Part shown: positions 1 through 8,196 of the stretch, one piece after another
Position numbering within the stretch: position 1 is the stretch's first letter
How the letters are laid out: each line of letters opens with the position of its first letter
Assembly: GCA_035627675.1 (NCBI GenBank)
Contig: DASPLH010000188.1
Location: 1 to 9,037 of the forward strand
DNA: 9,037 bases
From: DASPLH01 sp035627675
Lineage (GTDB): Bacteria; Acidobacteriota; Terriglobia; Terriglobales; Acidobacteriaceae
Direction of reading: 5' to 3'
The notes under the pieces: generated by a model
Told to the model about the DNA's origin: nothing
Seen by the model: only the letters and a program-made list of their open reading frames with translations
Database searches by the model: none
Position numbers and translations under genes: made by a program

Positions 1-169
1 CGAGCAGGCGCTGGACGCGCTGGAAGCGGACCACCAGTTCCTGCTGAAGGGCGATGTGTTCACCGAGGACCTGCTCGCCACCTATATCGATTACAAGCGC
101 GACAAGGAAGTGAACGCGATGCGCCTGCGCCCGCACCCCTACGAGTTCGCTCTGTATTACGACATATAG
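1..169 (+). CDS. glnA: Glutamine synthetase, C-terminal fragment (5' end outside the window)
   Basis: The reading frame is open from base 2 to a TAG at 167-169 and gives 55 residues. The end matches the C-terminus of class I glutamine synthetase: an ALDAL-type helix, then [13 protein letters not shown], then [19 protein letters not shown] and the terminal EFALYYDI. Family members such as E. coli GlnA end in a very similar TPHPVEFELYYSV. The enzyme makes glutamine from glutamate, ammonia and ATP in the cytoplasm. The catalytic residues and the adenylylated tyrosine lie upstream of the window, so GS subtype and regulation cannot be read here. Its neighbour 194 bp downstream is glnE, whose product modifies class I GS, which supports the call. 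Confidence 0.93.
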   Translation, partial: EQALDALEADHQFLLKGDVFTEDLLATYIDYKRDKEVNAMRLRPHPYEFALYYDI

Positions 170-170
170 G

Positions 171-204
171 GAATCGGAAAATCGGAGAAAGTTGAATCGG
201 AAAA
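171..204 (+). repeat. Short direct repeat just after glnA
   Basis: GAATCGGAAAA occurs at 171-181 and again at 194-204, and a partial AATCGGAGAAA lies between them (180-190). The repeat starts 2 bases after the glnA stop codon. I see no coding or binding-site assignment. It could be remnant duplication or a small iterated protein-binding site. Confidence 0.4.
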
Positions 205-226
205 ACTGAACCGGTGCCGTTGGTGC

Positions 227-259
227 CCCACATCTGCTCGCGAAGCGAGCAAGTGTGGG
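227..259. repeat. Long palindromic hairpin between glnA and glnE
   Basis: Inverted repeat with arms CCCACA (227-232) and TGTGGG (254-259) outside, and TGCTCGC (235-241) and GCGAGCA (245-251) inside, closed by a GAA loop. The two stems are joined by a T:G wobble and one C:A mismatch. No T-tract follows on either strand, so it is a poor intrinsic terminator. The style resembles the dispersed GTGCCCCA...TGGG palindromes I associate with Acidobacteria genomes. That family link is from memory and unverified. Confidence 0.65.
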
Positions 260-363
260 AGCCGTACATCCTCTGCGGACACCACAACGCGCGCGCAGCG
301 CGCCTCCTTTTCCGTTAGCGCAAATCCGAGAACCGTCCACACTCCCCGTGCTACGTTACTCAA

Positions 364-3207
364 GTGAGCCAGCGCGGAGCACAGCCGGGCACCCTCGACA
401 CCGAGGCGATCTTCGCGTCCGCGCCGTTTGCCGACCCGGCACGCGCGCGCGCTTCGATCGCCCGCATGGCCCCAACCATCCCGGCCACTCTCCTGCGTTC
501 TCTCGGGCAGCTTCTCCGCGAGGCATCCGACCCTGACCTCGCGCTTCGGTACATCGAGCGGCTGCTTGAGCGCGAGCCGCCCCTCGAGATCATCGGCCTG
601 TTCCAGCGCCACCCGGCAGTCCTGCATTATGCCGTTGCCGTCTTCAGCCACTCGCAGTGGCTCGGCGACACGCTGCTCCAAAACGCGGACCTGCTTCAGG
701 CTCTTTCTCGCGACCGTCATCTCGAGCATGCGCGCTCCGTCGAGGAGTTCCGCGAGAGCTTCGCCCGCTTCCGTTCGCGGTCCTTCGAGGCTGATCTGTC
801 GTTGCTGCTGGCGCGCTTCCGCCGTCGTGAATACGTGCGGATCATGTTGCGCGACGTCCTTGGCATTGCCACCCTGGCGGAAACGACTGCCGAGATTTCA
901 GCTCTCTCCGATGTTTTGATCCAGGAGGCCCTGCGCGCCTGCGAGTCCGAACTGCACAACCGCTACGGCTCTCCGCAGCACCTCGACCGTGAAGGACGCC
1001 TCGTCGATACGCCCTTCGCCATCGTGTCGCTCGGAAAGCTCGGCGGCAACGAGCTGAACTACAACTCCGACATCGACTTGTTGTATCTCTACGCCGACGG
1101 CCCCGACGCGGGGAAGATGTCCATCTCGCTGCACGAGTACTTCATACGCCTCGCGCAGGACGTGACGACCACGCTGTCGCGTGTCTCAGCGGAGGGGCCG
1201 GTGTTCCGCATCGACCTCCGTCTGCGTCCGCAGGGCAGGGAGGGCGAGCCTGCGATCCCGGTCGGAGAAGCGCTCTTCTACTACTCCGGGCGCGCCCGCG
1301 ATTGGGAGCTCCAGGCGCTTATCAAGGCGCGCCACTCGGCCGGAGATCAGGGGCTTGCGCGCGAGTTTCTGCGGGCCGTGCAGCCGCGTGTGTACCGGAG
1401 CGAATTGAATTTCGCCGCCATCGAGACCGCCCTCGGGTCGCTCCACGAGATGAAGCGCCGCAGCCGCCGCGGAATCGAGCGGGGCCGTGCAGTCCTCGAT
1501 GTGAAGATCGATCGTGGCGGGATCCGCGATATCGAGTTCCTGGTGCAATGCATGCAGCGCGTCTACGGAGGACGGGAGCCGTGGCTGCGTTCCGGCGGAA
1601 CCCTGTTCTCTCTCCAGAAGCTGCACGACAAGGGACACATCAGCGGCAGCGACTTCAACGCGCTGAACGAGGCATATACGCTGCTTCGCCGCGTTGAGCA
1701 TCGGCTCCAGTTCCGCGCGGGCCAGCAGACGCATCGTCTCCCGGCTTCGCCGGCGGAACTGCAAGCGCTGTATCGCTCCGTCACCGGCGCGGTCGGAGAC
1801 GTGCCCGCCGACGCTCTCGAGCAGGAGTTGCGTCAGCGCATGAACTCCACATCGCGCATCTACGGCCGCATCATTCACCAGCAGGAGTTCACGCGTGAGC
1901 ACCAGGACGCAGCCGGCAGCGTGACGGAGAGTTCATCGACATCCGGCGTCCAGCTTACCTACAACCAGATCCTCGCCCGGCTTGCGTCCGACTCTCCTCA
2001 GCTCCACAGGCTCACGGCCGCTGCCCAACTGGGCACGAGTCTGCGCAAGAACCTGTACCGCTTTCTCGGTGCAGCCGTGACCAGTCCGCAGCGATACAGG
2101 GCGCTGCTGGACCACGCCGCCGACGTCGAGCGTGCGCTGCCTGTTTTTGCCCACAGCAGCTTTCTTACCGACGTTCTGGTTCGCCATCCGGAGGACATCG
2201 CGCTCCTGACCGCCGCGCCGGAACGCAGCACGCCTGTGCCGCACGACCCCGGAGCCTTGCGCACGTATTTCCGCCACAACCTCCTGCGGACCACCGCCAG
2301 GCCGGTCCTCGACCACGAAAGCATCTGGGACACCCTTGCCGGGCACACCGCAACCGCCGACGCTGCCATCGGCGCGGCGCTCCAAATCGCCGGAGCGCCC
2401 GAAGGGTTTGCCGTGCTGGCGCTAGGCCGTCTGGGGACCCACGAATTCGACATCCTCTCCGACGCCGACCTCGTCTTCGTCCGCTCCGGCGACCTGGACT
2501 CCCACGAAGCCGCCCGGCTCACCGGGCGCGTCGTCGAAGTGCTCTCGGCCTACACTCGCGAAGGCACCATCATGGCCGTGGATACTCGTCTCAGGCCGCA
2601 CGGCAAGGATGGAGAGCTCGTCGTCACTCCGGAGCAGTTGCGCTCCTACTTCCAGTCCGAAGCCCAGGCGTGGGAGCGCCTGACGTACGCGAAAGCAAGA
2701 TTCATCGCCGGCGACAGCCGGCTCGGGGAGGCGGCTCTCGTCGCCGTGGTCGCTCCCCAGGCGCCGGACACGCTGCGCTCCGAGCTGCGCGCCATGCGCG
2801 CACGCCTGGAACGCTCAACGTCCTCTCCGGACCTCAAACTCTCGCCCGGCGGAATCTACGACCTCGACTTCACGGTCGGCTATCTCGCCCTGGCCGGGCA
2901 GAAGCGACTGCCAGCCGCCAACAGTGCCGCACGGGTGGAGTTTCTGCACTCGTCGGGGCTGCTTGCGCCGCAAGACGCCGCCACTCTCGCCTCCGCAGCC
3001 GAGTTCCTGCGGTGTTGCGAACACGCTATCCGCCTCGTCGAAGGCCGCCCTCGCCGCTGGCTACCCACCGGGGCTTCTGCCGCGGCGAGTGTCCGTGAGT
3101 TGGTAGGGAAAGGCGTGGCGCGTGATTTCGCCGGTGACCTCGATGCGCATCTCCGCGCAGTCATGGCGGAAGTCCGCCGCGTGTACGATTCCGTGCTCGG
3201 ACGCTAG
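364..3207 (+). CDS. glnE: Bifunctional glutamine synthetase adenylyltransferase / adenylyl-removing enzyme
   Basis: This 947-residue protein is the usual full length (E. coli GlnE is 946). It attaches AMP to, or removes it from, a tyrosine of GlnA in the cytoplasm, according to nitrogen status signalled by PII protein and glutamine. Two tandem nucleotidyltransferase domains are visible. The N-terminal (family role: deadenylylation) has [20 protein letters not shown] at residues 223-242, with metal-binding D236 and D238, then GGIRDIEF at 385-392. The C-terminal (family role: adenylylation) has [20 protein letters not shown] at 687-706, with D700 and D702, then GGIYDLDF at 829-836, where E is replaced by D835. 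Helical regulatory sequence lies between them. The start is a GTG at 364: an in-frame stop at 316-318 leaves no other common start upstream, and the next ATG (466) would remove 34 residues. No clear ribosome binding site is visible. It follows glnA, its substrate gene, which fits the role. Confidence 0.95.
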   Translation: MSQRGAQPGTLDTEAIFASAPFADPARARASIARMAPTIPATLLRSLGQLLREASDPDLALRYIERLLEREPPLEIIGLFQRHPAVLHYAVAVFSHSQWLGDTLLQNADLLQALSRDRHLEHARSVEEFRESFARFRSRSFEADLSLLLARFRRREYVRIMLRDVLGIATLAETTAEISALSDVLIQEALRACESELHNRYGSPQHLDREGRLVDTPFAIVSLGKLGGNELNYNSDIDLLYLYADGPDAGKMSISLHEYFIRLAQDVTTTLSRVSAEGPVFRIDLRLRPQGREGEPAIPVGEALFYYSGRARDWELQALIKARHSAGDQGLAREFLRAVQPRVYRSELNFAAIETALGSLHEMKRRSRRGIERGRAVLDVKIDRGGIRDIEFLVQCMQRVYGGREPWLRSGGTLFSLQKLHDKGHISGSDFNALNEAYTLLRRVEHRLQFRAGQQTHRLPASPAELQALYRSVTGAVGDVPADALEQELRQRMNSTSRIYGRIIHQQEFTREHQDAAGSVTESSSTSGVQLTYNQILARLASDSPQLHRLTAAAQLGTSLRKNLYRFLGAAVTSPQRYRALLDHAADVERALPVFAHSSFLTDVLVRHPEDIALLTAAPERSTPVPHDPGALRTYFRHNLLRTTARPVLDHESIWDTLAGHTATADAAIGAALQIAGAPEGFAVLALGRLGTHEFDILSDADLVFVRSGDLDSHEAARLTGRVVEVLSAYTREGTIMAVDTRLRPHGKDGELVVTPEQLRSYFQSEAQAWERLTYAKARFIAGDSRLGEAALVAVVAPQAPDTLRSELRAMRARLERSTSSPDLKLSPGGIYDLDFTVGYLALAGQKRLPAANSAARVEFLHSSGLLAPQDAATLASAAEFLRCCEHAIRLVEGRPRRWLPTGASAAASVRELVGKGVARDFAGDLDAHLRAVMAEVRRVYDSVLGR

Positions 3208-3269
3208 AAATGCGATCGGAGCAGTTCGCGGCCTGCGGAGGCTCCCGGTGCGCGTGCGCTTCTCAATCG

Positions 3270-3298
3270 TTGAACACCTTCAGCGGCGGTGATAAGGT
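3270..3298 (+). promoter_or_regulatory. Possible sigma70-type promoter for icd
   Basis: TTGAAC at 3270-3275 is followed by GATAAGGT at 3291-3298. Read as GATAAG the spacing is 15; read as TAAGGT it is 17. The matches to consensus are partial. The same GATAAGGT octamer sits in the candidate promoter at 6917-6924 on the other strand. Transcripts would carry a leader of about 160 bases before icd. Confidence 0.3.
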
Positions 3299-3337
3299 AT
3301 TTCGTTTGCAATCGGGGTGCTGTTGCGTTGGGACATC

Positions 3338-3360
3338 CTGTCCTGCGCGCAACAGGACGG
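3338..3360 (+). repeat. Stem-loop in the icd leader
   Basis: CTGTCCTG (3338-3345) can pair with CAGGACGG (3353-3360), 8 pairs with one T:G wobble and a 7-base loop (CGCGCAA). No T-tract follows. It could end glnE transcripts with Rho, or act as structure in the icd 5' leader. Confidence 0.45.
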
Positions 3361-3374
3361 TCGCGGAATGTGGG

Positions 3375-3390
3375 CCCGCGCATGCGCGGG
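3375..3390. repeat. Perfect 16-bp palindrome in the icd leader
   Basis: CCCGCGCATGCGCGGG is its own reverse complement. It lies 77 bases before the icd ATG. A palindrome with no loop suits a dimeric DNA-binding protein at least as well as an RNA hairpin, but it also fits chance in a GC-rich region. No regulator is identifiable. Confidence 0.45.
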
Positions 3391-3458
3391 ATTTGTCTTC
3401 ATCCTTCAGTTCACAGACGCAGGCGCTCGCAGCCTTCGACCTACCCATACGTTTCCCT

Positions 3459-3463
3459 GGAGG
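3459..3463 (+). promoter_or_regulatory. Ribosome binding site that fixes the icd start
   Basis: GGAGG lies 4 bases before the ATG at 3468. This supports the 473-residue product over the open frame that reaches back to 3210. An ATG at 3464 is in another frame. Confidence 0.8.
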
Positions 3464-3467
3464 ATGC

Positions 3468-5953
<2,486 letters not shown>

Positions 5954-5956
<3 letters not shown>

Positions 5957-6000
5957 TGTGGCGCGGGCGTCCTAGTGTGGCGCGGGCGTCCTCGCCCGCG
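5954..6000. repeat. GC-rich palindromic repeat, family 1, tandemly half-duplicated
   Basis: The 19-bp unit TAGTGTGGCGCGGGCGTCC occurs twice back to back (5954-5972 and 5973-5991). Only the second copy is followed by the complementary arm, so CGCGGGCG (5981-5988) pairs with CGCCCGCG (5993-6000) around a TCCT loop. Further copies of the unit are at 6057 and 6288. The first TAG is the mdh stop codon. Confidence 0.8.
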
Positions 6001-6018
6001 ATCCGCAACGATGTAGCA

Positions 6019-6040
6019 GCGCGGGCCTGCGGGCCCGCGC
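6019..6040 (+). terminator. Hairpin downstream of mdh, possible terminator
   Basis: GCGCGGGCC (6019-6027) pairs with GGCCCGCGC (6032-6040) around a 4-base loop, a 9-bp, almost all G-C stem. TTCTGTGTCTT follows on the plus strand, a broken T-tract, 63 bases after the mdh stop. It may end mdh transcription. It also shares the CGCGGGC core of family 1 and may be a diverged copy. Confidence 0.4.
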
Positions 6041-6056
6041 TTCTGTGTCTTCGGAC

Positions 6057-6083
6057 GTGTGGCGCGGGCGTCCTCGGCCGCGC
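6057..6083. repeat. Family 1 palindromic repeat, third copy, degenerate arm
   Basis: GTGTGGCGCGGGCGTCCT (6057-6074) repeats the unit at 5974. The second arm reads CGGCCGCG (6075-6082) instead of CGCCCGCG, so one stem pair is lost. The trailing CGCTTCC resembles the sequence after the copy at 6288. Confidence 0.7.
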
Positions 6084-6095
6084 TTCCTGTTCACC

Positions 6096-6170
6096 TCGTT
6101 GTCATATTGAGGGCCCGTCCGCGCCAGAATCTTCGCGCGGACTCTTGGGCCCCGAAATATCCGGATCGCA
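6096..6170. repeat. ~75-bp structured repeat, family 2, copy A
   Basis: Starts TCGTTGTCATATTGAGGGCC and continues to GAAATATCC...GCA. It contains a nested palindrome: GTCCGCGC (6117-6124) with GCGCGGAC (6135-6142) around a 10-base loop, enclosed by GGGCCC (6111-6116) and GGGCCC (6147-6152), with TCTT bulged on the 3' side. Copy B follows exactly 80 bp later. No open frame or transposase is associated. The opening GTTGTCATATTGA resembles a dispersed acidobacterial element with GTCATTCTGAGC, recalled from memory only. Confidence 0.75.
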
Positions 6171-6175
6171 CAGGA

Positions 6176-6250
6176 TCGTTGTCATATTGAGGGCCTGTCC
6201 GCGCCAAAAGTTTTCGCGCGGACTCTTGGGCCCGAAATATCCAAATTGCA
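6176..6250. repeat. ~75-bp structured repeat, family 2, copy B
   Basis: Second copy of the element at 6096. The inner stem GTCCGCGC (6197-6204)/GCGCGGAC (6216-6223) is unchanged. The loop differs, with AAAAGTTTT in place of AGAATCTT. The outer arm has C to T at 6196, which keeps pairing as a T:G wobble with 6228. Differences therefore fall mainly in the loop and the 3' tail, where copy B has AAATTGCAC and copy A has GGATCGCAC. Confidence 0.75.
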
Positions 6251-6287
6251 CGCGTAGCGCGCCTCCCTATCTGACAAGCGCGAAACC

Positions 6288-6314
6288 AGTGTGGCGCGGG
6301 CGTCCTCGCCCGCG
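6288..6314. repeat. Family 1 palindromic repeat, fourth copy
   Basis: AGTGTGGCGCGGGCGTCCT (6288-6306) followed by the intact arm CGCCCGCG (6307-6314), the same as the copy at 5974-6000. It ends 10 bases from the stop codon of the converging SRPBCC-like gene, so a copy abuts the 3' end of each flanking gene. As a stem it could stabilise or end transcripts from either side. Confidence 0.75.
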
Positions 6315-6324
6315 CTTGCTTCCC

Positions 6325-6825
6325 TCACGAGCGCGCCATCGCCTCGCGGATGCGCTTCTGCCAATCCCTCATCTTCTCCGCGTACGCCTCTTCCGTAAAC
6401 TGCCGCACAAACTCCTTGCCGGGCTCGCTCAGAGCCGTAATCGTGTACGACACGGCGACCGCACTACGCTGTGCGCCGGCCTCCGCCACCTCGACCCGAA
6501 CGCGTGCCACGCGGGAATCCGCCACGACATACACATACTCCGCCACACGTGAGCTACGATCCACGTTGAGAACGACCCACACCGATCGCTCTCCGCCCAT
6601 CTCCAACCGGAACACCGCGTTCGTAGCGAACGCCACGTCCCTGGCGGCAGGGAATACCGGTTGCGGATCCCAGCCGTCCACCCAGCGCCGCTCGGCCTCC
6701 GGGCTAAAGAACGGAAACGCTGTCTCCGCGCTACACGGCAACTCGAAGCCCCCGCTCCTCGTTACCTGCTCAGCGACGAAACCCGCGTTCACAGCCTCTC
6801 GCGTTACCGCGTCCGCAGCACTCAT
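6325..6825 (-). CDS. SRPBCC (START-like)-type hypothetical protein
   Basis: This 166-residue protein has no signal peptide or membrane segment, so it is probably cytoplasmic. The start is the ATG at 6825, with GGAGGAG directly upstream; a longer open frame (to 6915) runs through two hairpins and lacks a ribosome binding site. Near residue 25 it has FELPCSAETAFPFFSPEAER and then WVDGWDP, followed by alternating beta-type segments (NAVFRLEMGG, SVWVVLNVD, RVAEYVYVV, VRVEVAEAG, VAVSYTITAL) and a long C-terminal helix (EEAYAEKMRDWQKRIREAM). This is the order of an SRPBCC/Bet v1-like helix-grip fold with an internal ligand cavity, and the ERRWVDGWDP region is typical of uncharacterised members. The ligand and role are unknown. 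Its promoter region is separated from the cyclophilin gene by terminator-like hairpins. Confidence 0.8.
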   Translation of the reverse strand: MSAADAVTREAVNAGFVAEQVTRSGGFELPCSAETAFPFFSPEAERRWVDGWDPQPVFPAARDVAFATNAVFRLEMGGERSVWVVLNVDRSSRVAEYVYVVADSRVARVRVEVAEAGAQRSAVAVSYTITALSEPGKEFVRQFTEEAYAEKMRDWQKRIREAMARS

Positions 6826-6827
6826 AT

Positions 6828-6834
6828 CTCCTCC
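6828..6834 (-). promoter_or_regulatory. Ribosome binding site that fixes the SRPBCC-like gene start
   Basis: GGAGGAG on the minus strand, with its GGAGG core 4 bases before the ATG at 6825. It follows the T-rich tail of the second hairpin directly, so structure there could affect access to this site. Confidence 0.8.
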
Positions 6835-6868
6835 AAAAGCAAAATGCCCGGCCGAATGGCCGAGCATT
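6835..6868 (-). terminator. Terminator-like hairpin 2 in the leader of the SRPBCC-like gene
   Basis: On the minus strand AATGC (6868-6864) and CGGCC (6862-6858) pair with GGCCG (6853-6849) and GCATT (6847-6843), with one T:G wobble between the stems and an ATTC loop. TTGCTTTT follows (6842-6835) and then the GGAGGAG site. The form is that of an intrinsic terminator placed directly before a start codon. It may be a true terminator, an attenuator, or a chance palindrome. Confidence 0.5.
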
Positions 6869-6875
6869 GTCGCGC

Positions 6876-6908
6876 AAAAGAAATAGCCGGACGGGGTCTC
6901 CGTCCGGC
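6876..6908 (-). terminator. Intrinsic terminator after the cyclophilin operon
   Basis: On the minus strand GCCGGACGG (6908-6900) pairs perfectly with CCGTCCGGC (6894-6886) around a 5-base loop, followed by TATTTCTTTT (6885-6876). A GC-rich stem of 9 bp plus a T-rich tail is a good intrinsic terminator. It lies 63 bases beyond the cyclophilin stop. Because a possible promoter lies upstream of it (6919-6946), it would also sit in the leader of the SRPBCC-like gene. Confidence 0.7.
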
Positions 6909-6918
6909 GAATCACAAC

Positions 6919-6946
6919 CTTATCGCTACCCGCAAGCCGAAGTCAA
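6919..6946 (-). promoter_or_regulatory. Possible sigma70-type promoter for the SRPBCC-like gene
   Basis: Minus-strand TTGACT (6946-6941) matches 5 of 6 bases of the -35 consensus. GATAAG (6924-6919) follows after 16 bases. Transcription would begin near 6912 and pass through both terminator-like hairpins before the ATG at 6825. The GATAAGGT context is shared with the candidate icd promoter. Confidence 0.4.
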
Positions 6947-6970
6947 GCCTCGAGCGAGGCGCAACTCGGC

Positions 6971-7498
6971 CTACACGCGTTCGATCGCAACCGACTCGAT
7001 CACCACGTCCTTGTACGGCTTATCCTGCGCGTTGCGCGAAACCGTGCTGATCTTATCCACGACATCCATGCCTTCGATGACCTCGCCGAAGATCGTATGA
7101 TTTCCCGTCAGCCACGGGGTCGGAGCCACGGTCAGGAAGAACTGACTCCCGTTGGTGTTTGGACCGGCGTTCGCCATCGCGAGTTTGCCCGCCTTGTCGA
7201 ACTTATACGGAGAGCCCTTCGTCTCGTCCTCGAACTGGTATCCCGGACCGCCGAACCCGGTCCCCGTCGGGTCGCCTGCCTGGATCATGAACTGCGGAAT
7301 CACGCGATGGAAGATCGTCCCGTTGTAGAGAGGCTCCTTGGACTTCTTCTTCGTCTGGGGATGCGTCCATTCACGCTTACCCTCTGCGAGTTCGGTGAAG
7401 TTCGCGACCGTCTTCGGCGCTTCTTTCTCGAACAACCGGCAGACGATCGTTCCTTCACTGGTGTTGAATGTGGCATACAGACCTGGATTGCGAGCCAT
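6971..7498 (-). CDS. Cytoplasmic cyclophilin-type peptidyl-prolyl cis-trans isomerase
   Basis: This 175-residue enzyme catalyses cis-trans isomerisation of Xaa-Pro bonds during folding. It has no signal peptide (the N-terminus is MARNPGLYATFNTSEGTI), so it should stay in the cytoplasm, in the manner of PpiB. The pocket is complete by human cyclophilin A comparison: R65 (FHRVIPQFMIQAGDP), F70, M71, Q73, N110 (MANAGPNTNGSQFF), Q119, F121, W129 and H134 (PWLTGNHTIFG). A lysine-rich stretch at about 40-57 (GKREWTHPQTKKKSKEPL) is longer than in E. coli PpiB and is shared with the neighbouring exported cyclophilin. The ATG at 7498 has AAAGGAGAG just upstream. It lies 56 bp after the exported cyclophilin in the same direction, so it is probably the last gene of that operon, before the terminator at 6876-6908. 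Confidence 0.93.
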   Translation of the reverse strand: MARNPGLYATFNTSEGTIVCRLFEKEAPKTVANFTELAEGKREWTHPQTKKKSKEPLYNGTIFHRVIPQFMIQAGDPTGTGFGGPGYQFEDETKGSPYKFDKAGKLAMANAGPNTNGSQFFLTVAPTPWLTGNHTIFGEVIEGMDVVDKISTVSRNAQDKPYKDVVIESVAIERV

Positions 7499-7554
7499 AA
7501 CTCTCCTTTGTTTCGATCTTTCACCGGGCCGCAGCAGCGCGGCGTTCGGTCGGA

Positions 7555-8181
7555 CTACTTGTTCGGTGTCTTCGCCGTGCTGTCCGCGGCCGGCGCGGTG
7601 CCCGGTTCGATGATCTCGATCTTATTGATTGTGACCGGCAGCCGCGGCTTGTCGTTGGAGTCGCGCGGCACGCGGGCGATTCGCTGGACGAGCGACCGGT
7701 CCTCGCACTGCCCGAAGATCGTGTAGCCGCCGTTCAAACTCGGGTATGGAACTTCGGTAATGAAGAACTGGCTTCCGTTCGTGTCCGGCCCTGCATTCGC
7801 ATACGCCAGACGGCCCGGACGATCGAATTTCAGATCCTTGCTGGTCTCGTTCTGAAAGCGATAGCCGGGATTGCCCGTTCCGGTTCCCATCGGGTCTCCG
7901 CCCTGGATCATGAACTCCGGGATGACGCGATGGAAGATTGTCCCGTCGTACAGCGGAACGCCCTGCTTCTTGGCCTTGCTCGCCGGGTGCGTCCAGTCCT
8001 TCGTTCCCTTGGCGAGGCCAATGAAGTTCTGCACTCCGATCGGAGCCTTGTCGGGGAACAGCGTGCAATGGATGTCACCCATGCTCGTGCGGATGATGGC
8101 CTTGGGCTGATTGGTGGTCTTTTCGGCGGCAAAGGCGGTTGCCGCGAGGCAGAGAAGTGCGACTACGATCGTCTTACGCAT
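7555..8181 (-). CDS. Exported cyclophilin-type peptidyl-prolyl cis-trans isomerase
   Basis: This 208-residue protein begins with a Sec signal peptide: MRK, a hydrophobic core IVVALLCLAATAF, and an AFA cleavage site after residue 18. The mature enzyme should act in the periplasm on prolyl bonds of exported proteins, as PpiA does. Cyclophilin motifs are FHRVIPEFMIQGGDP (R85, F90, M91, Q93) and ANAGPDTNGSQFF (N129, Q138, F140). In PSLNGGYTIFG the positions of the tryptophan and histidine of human cyclophilin A are S148 and Y153, so the rim of the pocket has changed. Loss of that tryptophan usually lowers cyclosporin binding but not isomerase activity. A low-complexity Ala/Pro/Thr tail (about 192-208) ends the protein. 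GGAGGAG precedes the ATG at 8181. The dipeptidase stop is only 15 bp upstream, so the two genes are almost certainly co-transcribed. Confidence 0.93.
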   Translation of the reverse strand: MRKTIVVALLCLAATAFAAEKTTNQPKAIIRTSMGDIHCTLFPDKAPIGVQNFIGLAKGTKDWTHPASKAKKQGVPLYDGTIFHRVIPEFMIQGGDPMGTGTGNPGYRFQNETSKDLKFDRPGRLAYANAGPDTNGSQFFITEVPYPSLNGGYTIFGQCEDRSLVQRIARVPRDSNDKPRLPVTINKIEIIEPGTAPAADSTAKTPNK

Positions 8182-8196
8182 TGCTCCTCCTGGTTC

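Noticed and set aside
3210..3467. Open frame extending icd upstream to 3210 (559 residues in total)
   Set aside because: The added 86 residues are cysteine-rich low-quality sequence with no family match. GGAGG 4 bases before 3468 and exact agreement of residues 113 and 160 with E. coli numbering fix the start at 3468.
6826..6915. Longer form of the SRPBCC-like protein starting at GTG 6915 or the ATG at 6867
   Set aside because: Both starts lie within hairpin sequence and lack a ribosome binding site, whereas the ATG at 6825 has GGAGGAG.
7555..8181. Lipoprotein signal on the exported cyclophilin (C11)
   Set aside because: The residues before C11 are A-L-L, with leucine at -1, which does not fit a lipobox. 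An AFA signal peptidase I site follows at residues 16-18.
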